DNA of 21,911 nt from CAZIRO01 sp964541595 (lineage in GTDB: Bacteria > Acidobacteriota > HRBIN11), in NCBI GenBank assembly GCA_964541595.1, contig CAZIRO010000027.1:1-21911 (forward strand), given 5' to 3'. A program made the translations under genes and the position numbers. Of the stretch, positions 8,095 to 15,401 are shown piece after piece; the stretch's first letter is position 1, and each line of letters begins with the position of its first letter. The notes under the pieces are model-generated. The model was given only the letters and a program-made list of their open reading frames with translations, was not told the origin of the DNA and did no database searches.

Positions 8095-8682
8095 ATGATC
8101 GCCCATCCTGAAGACGCCCGGCCGCGTGAAGAAATGGCCTATGCGGAACTCCTCCGGCGGGCACAGAACGGCGATACGGGGGCGTTTGAAGAGATTCTCA
8201 TTCGCTATGAACGGCTTGTGTTTCACGTGGCCTATCGGCTGCTCGGCAATCCAGACGACGCGGAGGACGCTGCGCAGGAAGTGTTCCTGCGGTTGTACCG
8301 GCGGATCGACCGTATTGATCCGCACCGTCCGCTGCGGTACTGGCTGTACCGGGTGACCGCACGCGTGTGCGCGACGCTGTATCGCCGCAGGCAATCGACA
8401 GTCGCGTCATCTCCCCTGTATCCGATGTCCGATCCCGACCCGCATACCCTGCCGGACCACGTTGCGGAACGCGCGGAACTGCATCGATTGATTTACGCCG
8501 GTCTGGACACGCTGCCCCCGCAGGAACGAACGGCGATCATTTTGCGGGACCTGGAAGAACTCTCGACCGGCGAGGTGGCCGAAATCCTCGGTATTGCCGA
8601 AACCACCGTACGGTCTCATATCGCCCGGGCCCGTCTGAAGTTAAAACATTTCATCCTGGCCCGTTTGAGGAGGCCATCATGA
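8095..8682 (+). CDS. RNA polymerase sigma factor, ECF (sigma-E) family
   Basis: This 195-residue protein has the two-domain ECF layout. Region 2 (about residues 15-85) includes LLGNPDDAEDAAQEVFLRLY, the core-binding and -10 recognition segment. Region 4 (about 135-185) includes TLPPQERTAIILRDLE and a helix-turn-helix, STGEVAEILGIAETTVRSHI. It would direct RNA polymerase to a dedicated promoter set when released from its anti-sigma factor. ATG 8095 has GGAGA eight bases upstream; an in-frame ATG at 8068 with a weaker AGGA is possible and would add nine residues. The stop codon overlaps the next start (ATGA), so the pair is translationally coupled. The partner carries an anti-sigma zinc finger, which supports co-regulation. 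I could not identify an autoregulatory promoter. Confidence 0.95.
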   Translation: MIAHPEDARPREEMAYAELLRRAQNGDTGAFEEILIRYERLVFHVAYRLLGNPDDAEDAAQEVFLRLYRRIDRIDPHRPLRYWLYRVTARVCATLYRRRQSTVASSPLYPMSDPDPHTLPDHVAERAELHRLIYAGLDTLPPQERTAIILRDLEELSTGEVAEILGIAETTVRSHIARARLKLKHFILARLRRPS

Positions 8683-11600
8683 CGTGTCAGGAATACGAAA
8701 TGTTACTGGCACTCTATGTTGAAGGGGACGTATCCGCGGACGAGGCCGCGTGTGTGGCAACGCATATACAGGAATGCACGCATTGTCAGACGCTCCTGGA
8801 GGAACTCCGGGAGAGTCAGGCCGTATGGAAACGGGTTCTTGCGCATATGCCTCCGGAAGACGCACTGATGCGGGTGCGTTCCGGTGTGCTCCGGCGGATC
8901 GCCGGTACCGACGCGCCCGCCATACCGACCCGACGATCACCGTTGCGATCGGAGATCCGGTGGCATCACATGGCACTGGCGGTGCTGATTTTCGGGATTG
9001 GCGTGATCGGCTACATCATGTACCGCCACCCCGGAACACTCCCGCGTGATGTTGTACGCCGTCCCCCGACCGGCGGTGCAACGGTTTCCGAGACTTCCGA
9101 ATCTGCCACGTCCGCACATGAATCCGCACCGCAGGTTGCGCCGGCGGAAACACCTGCGGACACCCGACCGGCGTCCCCCCCATCGGCACCGTCCGTGTCT
9201 CCGCCGCGCACCGCTGCATTTTCCCTGTCCTCATCTTCCCGGAAAAACCGGTACGTCCTTCGCGGTCAGGTCGTCGATCCGGAAGGCCATCCGTTGCCCG
9301 GCGTGACGATCACCGTGTTTCCCGAAAACACACCTGAAGACATACAAACCGTGATCACCGACCGCCGCGGCCGGTTTATGGTCCGCGGTGCAGCGGGTGA
9401 TCCCGTGATCGTTCTCCGGGCCTCCCTTGAGGGGTTTCGGCCCCAGCTGCGGTACATCCCGGTGACGTCCGTCCCGCAGCGGGACGTGATCGTACAACTG
9501 GCGCCGCGCCTGGGTGCAAAAATTGTTCCCGTATCTGTGGGTGCACTCCCGAAATCGACTCCACCACGCTACAAACTGGCGCGAGAACCCGAACGTGAAG
9601 TCCCGACCGTAACTTCCGGAGCACCCCCTGGCGGACCGGCGCCATCGGTCACGGTGTCCGGCAGCAGCGAGGAGACATCCGCGCGTGCGTTGACCGATAC
9701 GCTGTCACTGGAAGACCCGCTGGTCATTGTCGTGGCACCGGAATCCCGAACCACGCGGTCCCGTGACGCCGTACCGTTGTTGCAACCGGTCCGTCGCTCC
9801 AACACGGGCAACATGGCTGGAAAATTCCCGCTGCAACACGTGCGGGTCCGTACGGAGATCAGTGGTATCGTCGCCGAAACCGAAGTTGAACAGGTCTTCG
9901 CCAATCCTTTTGACCACCCGATCGAAGCTGTCTACACGTTTCCCCTGCCCGATAGTGCGGCAATCACGGATTTCGAAATGCGGATGGGCGATCGCCATAT
10001 CGTCGGTATTGTACGTCCCCGTGAGGAGGCAGAACGTCTCTATCGGGAAGCGCGCGCCCGCGGATATCCGGTCAGTTTGATGACGCAGGAACGCCCGAAC
10101 GTGTTCACCCAGCATGTGGCAAATATCGTTCCCGGCCAGCCGGTAGCCGTTCGTATCCGGTATTTCGAACGCATGCATACTGGAGACGATTCATGGACCT
10201 ATGTGTTTCCGACCGTGGTCGGTCCCCGTTCCATTCCGGGACAACCCCGGCGACCGTTTCAACAGACTGTACGGGAACCGGGCGGTGGGTGGTCTCCGCC
10301 GACCGATACGGTACCTGACGCCGACCGCATCACGCCACCCGTTACCGCTCCGGGAACCGATTCGGGACACCATCTGGACCTCACTGTCGACCTGCGTACC
10401 GACCTGCCGATCGCAGACGTCCGGGTGCCCACACACCGCGTCCGCATCCGGCAACACAGCGCATCCCACTACACGGTTCAACTCGATCCCGCGGACCGTC
10501 GCATGAACCGTGATTTCATACTGCAATGGCGATTACGCGGGGACCGCACACGATTCGGGGTCATCACGCACCGGTCAGACACCGAGGGGTATATCCTGTT
10601 GCTCCTTCACCCGCCGGAACAGCCACCGCCTCCCCAGGTTGTGCCCCGGGAATTGACATTCATCCTGGACACTTCCGGAAGCATGCACGGACGACCGCTG
10701 GAAATCGCAATTACCATGCTGGAACGTGCGCTGGATCGTATGCGTCCGGAAGACGCATTCAACATTGTGGTCTTCAGCCGGAACAGCACACAACTGTGGG
10801 AACGTCCGCAACCGGCAACGGAAACCCATATCGCCGAGGCACGAAGGTTTTTGCATCAACTCCACAGCGGCGGCGGTACCAGAATGCTGTACGGACTGCA
10901 CCGGGCATTGCAGATGCCGCCGTTGCCGAACCACGTGCGGATGTTCGTGCTGCTCAGTGACGGACTCGTGGGAAACGAAACAAACATCCTGCAATACATC
11001 CGCGACCACCGGAGAACCGCCCGGTTTTTCGCGTTCGGGATCGGGTCCAGCGTGAATCGTTACCTCATTGCGGGCATCGCACGGTACGGCGGCGGGCGAT
11101 CGTACATCGTGGTTCCGCGTGATCGATCCCATGTGGCAAAAGCCGTGGACATGCTGTATCGGGCCATCGATACACCGGTACTGACGGACGTGCGAATCGA
11201 TTGGAACGATCTGCCGGTGGCAGACGTCTACCCGAAAGTCATTCCTGATCTCTTCACCGGCCAGACGGTGGCCGTGATCGCCCGGTATGTCCGGCCGAAA
11301 ACCGGTCTGGTCACGATTCGCGCCCGCCGGGGCGAACAGGACGTCGTGTTTGACGTTCCTGTACGGTTGCCAGAATCTCAGCCCCGATACCGTGCACTGC
11401 GTATCCTGTGGGCACGCCAGCGGATCGCAGACCTGGAGGATGCACTCGCGGGGCTGGAAGATCCGGAGCAGCGCGAGGCCCGGATCAGGGAAATCACCCG
11501 ATTGGCCGTGCGTTACCGGCTGGTGACACCGTTCACGGCCTTTCTCGCCGTGGACGCATCCCGCGTGGTCGGGGACGGTCTGCCGGCGCGTATCGTTCAA

Positions 11601-11915
11601 CCGGTGGAACCGCCGGAGGACCTATCGTACGCGGGTGTCTTCGGCGAATCCGGGTATCGCACACTCGGACGCGTTCAGATCTGGGGCACAATACTCGGTC
11701 CGGATACCCGGGGACGCATTCGCGTCGTGCACCGTGATCCCGATGGACCAGTGGCACATGCGGGGATCCCGGACGGCGCGATCCTGCAACGTGTCGGTCG
11801 TACCGTCCCGCACGATCTTGTCCACCTGGAAGGATTGTTGCTGCAACTCCCCGGCAAACACATCGCGGTGACTTTCGAGCCCGGGGGTACCGTGACGTTG
11901 CCCCTGCCCCATTGA
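8679..11915 (+). CDS. Anti-sigma zinc finger / VIT / VWA / PDZ fusion membrane protein
   Basis: This is a single 1078-residue chain. Residues 1-45 carry the H29-x3-C33-x2-C36 motif of zinc-binding anti-sigma factors. A membrane helix spans about 97-116. A Pro/Ser/Ala-rich linker (about 120-188) leads to a carboxypeptidase-regulatory-like domain (about 192-276; GQVVDPEGHPLPGVTITVFP). A second disordered stretch precedes the VIT domain (about 383-500). The VWA domain (about 657-835) has a complete metal site: D664-T-S-G-S668, T734 and D761. LVTPFTAFLAVD near 949 is the usual tail of VIT-VWA proteins. A PDZ-like domain closes the chain (about 1000-1075). By topology the zinc finger is cytoplasmic and the rest periplasmic. 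ATG 8679 has GAGGAGG upstream and overlaps the sigma stop. The inferred role is to hold the sigma factor at the membrane and release it on an envelope signal; the ligand is unknown. Confidence 0.93.
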   Translation: MTCQEYEMLLALYVEGDVSADEAACVATHIQECTHCQTLLEELRESQAVWKRVLAHMPPEDALMRVRSGVLRRIAGTDAPAIPTRRSPLRSEIRWHHMALAVLIFGIGVIGYIMYRHPGTLPRDVVRRPPTGGATVSETSESATSAHESAPQVAPAETPADTRPASPPSAPSVSPPRTAAFSLSSSSRKNRYVLRGQVVDPEGHPLPGVTITVFPENTPEDIQTVITDRRGRFMVRGAAGDPVIVLRASLEGFRPQLRYIPVTSVPQRDVIVQLAPRLGAKIVPVSVGALPKSTPPRYKLAREPEREVPTVTSGAPPGGPAPSVTVSGSSEETSARALTDTLSLEDPLVIVVAPESRTTRSRDAVPLLQPVRRSNTGNMAGKFPLQHVRVRTEISGIVAETEVEQVFANPFDHPIEAVYTFPLPDSAAITDFEMRMGDRHIVGIVRPREEAERLYREARARGYPVSLMTQERPNVFTQHVANIVPGQPVAVRIRYFERMHTGDDSWTYVFPTVVGPRSIPGQPRRPFQQTVREPGGGWSPPTDTVPDADRITPPVTAPGTDSGHHLDLTVDLRTDLPIADVRVPTHRVRIRQHSASHYTVQLDPADRRMNRDFILQWRLRGDRTRFGVITHRSDTEGYILLLLHPPEQPPPPQVVPRELTFILDTSGSMHGRPLEIAITMLERALDRMRPEDAFNIVVFSRNSTQLWERPQPATETHIAEARRFLHQLHSGGGTRMLYGLHRALQMPPLPNHVRMFVLLSDGLVGNETNILQYIRDHRRTARFFAFGIGSSVNRYLIAGIARYGGGRSYIVVPRDRSHVAKAVDMLYRAIDTPVLTDVRIDWNDLPVADVYPKVIPDLFTGQTVAVIARYVRPKTGLVTIRARRGEQDVVFDVPVRLPESQPRYRALRILWARQRIADLEDALAGLEDPEQREARIREITRLAVRYRLVTPFTAFLAVDASRVVGDGLPARIVQPVEPPEDLSYAGVFGESGYRTLGRVQIWGTILGPDTRGRIRVVHRDPDGPVAHAGIPDGAILQRVGRTVPHDLVHLEGLLLQLPGKHIAVTFEPGGTVTLPLPH

Positions 11916-11940
11916 CATCCGCATGTGCGCGTCCTATAGT
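11912..11940 (+). promoter_or_regulatory. Sigma70 promoter for the nuoG-like/Nudix operon
   Basis: TTGACA (11912-11917) and TATAGT (11935-11940) are separated by exactly 17 bases. The -35 box is a perfect consensus and the -10 box has one mismatch. The -35 box overlaps the stop codon of the preceding gene. The following gene starts at 12007, with a leader of about 60 bases. Confidence 0.8.
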
Positions 11941-12006
11941 GGTGCGATTTCTGCGGTGCGTATCCTGCCCAGATGCCCATCCATCCCGTTTTGCGGAGGC
12001 GCCCCC

Positions 12007-13674
12007 GTGGCACAGAGCGGTGAGCACGAACACCGGGAAACAGTTACGATTACAATCGATGGTCGCACGTTCGAAGTGGCCCCGCACCAGACGATCTTGC
12101 AGGTAATGGACCGGGTGGGGCTCTTCATACCCCGGTACTGTTATCATCCGGGACTTCGCATTGTGGCCAACTGTCGCATATGTCTGGTGCGGGTGGAAAA
12201 AATTCCGAAACTCGTTCCGGCGTGTTCTACCTATGTACAGAACGGTATGGTCATTCATTCCAATGTGGACGACGTCTTGGCCGCACGCCGTGCAGTGCTT
12301 GAATTCCTCTTGCTCAACCACCCGGTGGACTGTCCTGTCTGTGACCGTGCCGGGGAGTGTTATCTGCAGGATTATTACATGAATTTCGGTTTATACAAGA
12401 AACGACGGTTTAAACCGCTGCTGCGTAAGGAAAAGGCAAAACCCATCGGTCCGTATGTCATCCTTGACCAGGAGCGGTGCATCCTGTGCAGTCGCTGCAT
12501 TCGCGTATGCGAAGAAGTGGCGAAACGGCCGCAACTCGGGTTTTTCCGACGCGGCAATCGTACCGTCCTGGACGTCTTCCCTGGCCAGCAACTCGATCAC
12601 GACTATTCCGGCTGTACGGTCGACGTCTGTCCGGTCGGCGCGCTTCTCGACCGCGATTTCCGGTTTAAAGCCCGTGTCTGGTTTCTGCGACGCACGCGCT
12701 CGATCTGTCCGGGGTGCAGTACGGGATGCAACATATACATCGACTGGAACGAGGACAAACCCTATCTCGCCGGCGGTCAACGGGTGTTCCGATTGAAGCC
12801 ACGGTACAATCCGGATGTGAATGCATACTGGATGTGCGATTACGGACGGTACAACTATCGCTACATCGATCGGGACCGGATCCCGCAGCCTTTCCTCCGG
12901 GAAGCGGATCGACTGGTCCCGGTGGACTGGGACCGGGCACTCGAGCACATCCGTACGGTTCTCCGTTCGACTCTCGAGGACCCCGGTCCTGAGGGCATGG
13001 CCGTGCTTCTCTCGCCCCATCTATCGACCGAAGAACTCTATCTGGGATGGAAACTCTTTCATGAAGTCCTGGGTGTACGGGATATCGCCTGGGACATGGT
13101 CACGCGTGATCCCAAACAGGACGATTTTCTGATCCGTGCGGAGAAATTCGCGAACGCCCAGGCGGCACGCCTGCTGCATATCGGCCATCCGGAAACGACG
13201 GCACGTCGGATTCTGGAACGTGCGGCCGAGGGCGCATACCGGGTGCTCTGGATCGTCGGACAGAACCCGGTCCGATGTTACGGCGAGGAACTCTTTCAAC
13301 GCGTGGTGCACGCCACCGCACGGGTCATCATGCAGACCGTCAACTGGACGGACAGTGTGCGCATGGCGCATGTGGTGCTTCCGGCTGCACCGTACGCGGA
13401 AAAGGACGGTACGTTCATCAATGATCAGGGACGCATTCAGCGGTTCTGGGCTGCCGTGCGTCCATACAAACAGGCGCGACCGGACTGGGCTATCTTTCAG
13501 GACGTGGCCCGGATACTCGGTGTTGCGGAATGGCAGTACACACATCCGGAAGAGATCTTTCGCGAAATGGCGCATCGTTATGCATTCCTGCACGGTCTCG
13601 ATTACACCCGTATCGGCGACCGAGGCGTTGTCCTGGAAATCGAAGCCAGGGTGGAACTGCCGACATCGGAATAG
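12007..13674 (+). CDS. nuoG: NuoG-like NADH dehydrogenase iron-sulfur subunit (short form)
   Basis: This 555-residue protein carries the full iron-sulfur set of complex I subunit NuoG. A 2Fe-2S ferredoxin domain has C45, C56, C59 and C73. The His-Cys cluster has H105, C109, C112 and C118 in HPVDCPVCDRAGECYLQ. A 4Fe-4S site uses C158, C161, C164 and C208, and a further 4Fe-4S site uses C234, C237, C241 and C277, matching cluster N7. The remainder is a shortened molybdopterin-oxidoreductase-type fold without expected cofactor binding. Typical NuoG proteins are about 690-910 residues. GTG 12007 is preceded by GGAGG seven bases upstream; frames extending further upstream lack this. No other nuo gene lies in the window, so it may serve a complex encoded elsewhere or a different electron-transfer enzyme such as a hydrogenase. 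A Nudix gene follows after 47 bases. Confidence 0.88.
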   Translation: MAQSGEHEHRETVTITIDGRTFEVAPHQTILQVMDRVGLFIPRYCYHPGLRIVANCRICLVRVEKIPKLVPACSTYVQNGMVIHSNVDDVLAARRAVLEFLLLNHPVDCPVCDRAGECYLQDYYMNFGLYKKRRFKPLLRKEKAKPIGPYVILDQERCILCSRCIRVCEEVAKRPQLGFFRRGNRTVLDVFPGQQLDHDYSGCTVDVCPVGALLDRDFRFKARVWFLRRTRSICPGCSTGCNIYIDWNEDKPYLAGGQRVFRLKPRYNPDVNAYWMCDYGRYNYRYIDRDRIPQPFLREADRLVPVDWDRALEHIRTVLRSTLEDPGPEGMAVLLSPHLSTEELYLGWKLFHEVLGVRDIAWDMVTRDPKQDDFLIRAEKFANAQAARLLHIGHPETTARRILERAAEGAYRVLWIVGQNPVRCYGEELFQRVVHATARVIMQTVNWTDSVRMAHVVLPAAPYAEKDGTFINDQGRIQRFWAAVRPYKQARPDWAIFQDVARILGVAEWQYTHPEEIFREMAHRYAFLHGLDYTRIGDRGVVLEIEARVELPTSE

Positions 13675-13721
13675 CACTGTGGTGCACACCCGAACATGTG
13701 GCCTCATCGGAGACGACACCC

Positions 13722-14180
13722 ATGCGGATTTCCGATCGGAAACGCGCGATGGAAGTACGGGGGTACGCGCTCACCACGGACGTGCTCGTGGTCGCCGGGG
13801 GGACACCCCCGCGGGTGCTGCTCATCCGACGCGGACGGCCACCGTTTGCAGGACACTGGGCCATACCGGGTGGGTTTCTGGAACCGAACGAACGTCTCAT
13901 CGAGTGTGCCGTGCGTGAACTCGCTGAAGAAACGGGTATCCGTGTGGATCCCGAACGGCTGGTGCTCGTGGGGATTTACGATGCACCCGGACGTGATCCC
14001 CGCGGGCGCGTCATCACTGTGGCATACGCGACCACACTCCCACAGGTCGTTCCCGTCCGTGGCGGAGACGATGCCGACCGTGCGGCATGGTTCCCGATCG
14101 ATCGGTTGCCCCCGCTGGCGTTCGACCACGCGGACATCATTCGGGACAGCCTGGCACGTTTGGGGATCGTGCAGCAGTGA
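13722..14180 (+). CDS. Nudix hydrolase, probable ADP-ribose or nucleoside-diphosphate-X pyrophosphatase
   Basis: This 152-residue single-domain protein has a complete Nudix box: G-FLEPN-E-RLIECAV-REL-A-EE-T-GI, matching GX5EX7REUXEEXGU. The preceding LIRRGRPPFAGHWAIPGG and the following GIYDAPGRDPRGRVI are typical of the ADP-ribose pyrophosphatase-like group (COG1051), but substrate specificity in this superfamily cannot be read from sequence alone. ATG 13722 has GGAG nine bases upstream; an in-frame ATG at 13749 is a weaker alternative. It lies 47 bases downstream of the NuoG-like gene with no visible terminator between, so the two are probably one operon. A link to NAD(H) or ADP-ribose turnover would fit that neighbour but is inference. 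Confidence 0.92.
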   Translation: MRISDRKRAMEVRGYALTTDVLVVAGGTPPRVLLIRRGRPPFAGHWAIPGGFLEPNERLIECAVRELAEETGIRVDPERLVLVGIYDAPGRDPRGRVITVAYATTLPQVVPVRGGDDADRAAWFPIDRLPPLAFDHADIIRDSLARLGIVQQ

Positions 14181-14195
14181 TTCCAGCAAGCATAC

Positions 14196-14265
14196 CCGAC
14201 ACCTGCCACCTGATACCTGATACCCGGGACCTGAGACCCGACACCCGGGATCTGAGACCTGAGAC
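14196..14265 (+). repeat. Degenerate 7-bp tandem repeat array 2
   Basis: Ten consecutive in-phase heptamers fit C(C/T)G(A/G/C)N(A)(C/T), for example CCGACAC, CTGATAC, CCGGGAC and CTGAGAC. Two more imperfect units follow to 14279. The unit and orientation equal those of the array at 3151-3248. It lies between the Nudix stop and the tRNA promoter. Confidence 0.9.
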
Positions 14266-14335
14266 CCGGCCCCGGACCGCAGGCGCGCATGCAGTCCACC
14301 CGTGTCATTTCCCGCCCCGATCGCTGGTGTGTCGG

Positions 14336-14364
14336 TTGACGCATTCCGGAGGGGCGCCTATACT
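14336..14364 (+). promoter_or_regulatory. Sigma70 promoter for tRNA-Glu
   Basis: TTGACG (14336-14341) and TATACT (14359-14364) are separated by 17 bases. The tRNA 5' end is 18 bases after the -10 box, as expected for a short-leader stable RNA promoter. It would also transcribe the DUF169 gene. Confidence 0.8.
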
Positions 14365-14382
14365 AAAATCCATCTGCAGTGT

Positions 14383-14460
14383 GGCCCCATCGTCTAGCCA
14401 GGTCCAGGACATCGGGCTTTCAATCCGAAAACACGGGTTCAAATCCCGTTGGGGCCACCA
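14383..14460 (+). tRNA. tRNA-Glu (anticodon UUC)
   Basis: The 78-base cloverleaf closes fully. The acceptor stem pairs GGCCCCA with TGGGGCC, the anticodon loop is CTTTCAA with anticodon TTC at 14419-14421, and the T arm is ACGGG-TTCAAAT-CCCGT. The discriminator is A14457 and CCA is encoded (14458-14460). The final A of CCA is also the first base of the following ORF's ATG. Confidence 0.97.
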
Positions 14461-15302
14461 TGATCGCCCATTGTGAGCGAAAGACGGTGCAGGTGCTGGA
14501 GCGGAACACGCAGATTTGCGATGCCATTGAACGTCACGTGCGCCCGCAAACGTTCCCCCTGGCGATTCGCATGTGGCCGCATACGGAACCCTTCCCCGCG
14601 AAAGCCCGTCGTCCCTGGAAAGACCTCGGTATCCGCATGGCCACCTGTCAGGCGTTCGGTATCAGCCGACGCTATGGCTGGACACTGGCGCTGGCGCGCG
14701 AAGACCTGAACTGTCCATTGAACCTCGTGGCGTTCGGTTTCGAGCCACCGCCGGAGTATTACCTCCGGGGATGCTGTTGCGCGGGGATGTATACGGAAAC
14801 CGAGGCGGCGGGTGCACGCACCGAATCGATGGTCGCACGTTGGGAACCGCAACAGTACGCCGGGATCGTGGTGGCTCCCCTGCGGCGTGCGTCGTTCGTA
14901 CCGGATGTCATCCTCGTATTCGGTACACCGGGACAGGTGCTGCGGATGGTGACGGCTGCTCTCTGGAAACGCGGCGGGTATCTGACGTCCCGGTTTTCCG
15001 GGCGGCTGGATTGTTCGGACGAGGTTATCCACACGATGCGTACGCAGGAGTGTCAGGTGATCCTTCCATGCTATGGGGACCGTATCTTCGGGCACGCGGA
15101 GGACCATGAGATGGCCTTTGCAATCCCGGCATCCCGCGTGGACGAGTTTTTAGCGGGTCTGGAAGGCACACACCGCGGTGGGGTACGGTATCCGATTCCC
15201 GCATTTCTGCGATACACGCCGCAGTTTCCCCCGTCGTACGAACGTCTGGCCGAATTTTTCACCGCAGCGGAACCGGCGGAAAGCGACGAGGCATCTGAAT
15301 AA
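14460..15302 (+). CDS. DUF169 family protein
   Basis: This 280-residue protein matches the general pattern of DUF169: an N-terminal helical part leading to TFPLAIRMW, a Cys-containing CQAFGISRRYGW segment, a GIVVAPL strand, FGTPGQVLRM, and a late conserved LPCYGDRIFGHAEDHEMAFAI (quoted in part: CYGDRIFGHAEDHEM). An unusual C-C-C-A-G run follows the first third. The biochemical function of the family is not established to my knowledge. The first ATG in frame uses the last A of the upstream tRNA CCA and has only tRNA sequence before it. GTG codons at 14487 and 14493 are alternative starts; GTG 14487 has a weak GAG-containing purine stretch upstream. The tRNA promoter is the only promoter seen, so tRNA and mRNA are probably co-transcribed and separated by tRNA processing. 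Confidence 0.82.
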   Translation: MIAHCERKTVQVLERNTQICDAIERHVRPQTFPLAIRMWPHTEPFPAKARRPWKDLGIRMATCQAFGISRRYGWTLALAREDLNCPLNLVAFGFEPPPEYYLRGCCCAGMYTETEAAGARTESMVARWEPQQYAGIVVAPLRRASFVPDVILVFGTPGQVLRMVTAALWKRGGYLTSRFSGRLDCSDEVIHTMRTQECQVILPCYGDRIFGHAEDHEMAFAIPASRVDEFLAGLEGTHRGGVRYPIPAFLRYTPQFPPSYERLAEFFTAAEPAESDEASE

Positions 15303-15401
15303 ATCTCGCGCATACACAACACTCCGGAATAGCACCGAAGACGGACTGTGCGGATGGCGGCAACTGGCGCTGCAACCGACTGTCCGACACGCACGATCAT
15401 C

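Noticed and set aside
13136..13918. 260-residue plus-strand frame across the NuoG-like/Nudix junction
   Set aside because: Both genes it overlaps are strongly supported by family motifs in another frame; this frame is Arg/Ser/Thr-rich with no motif.
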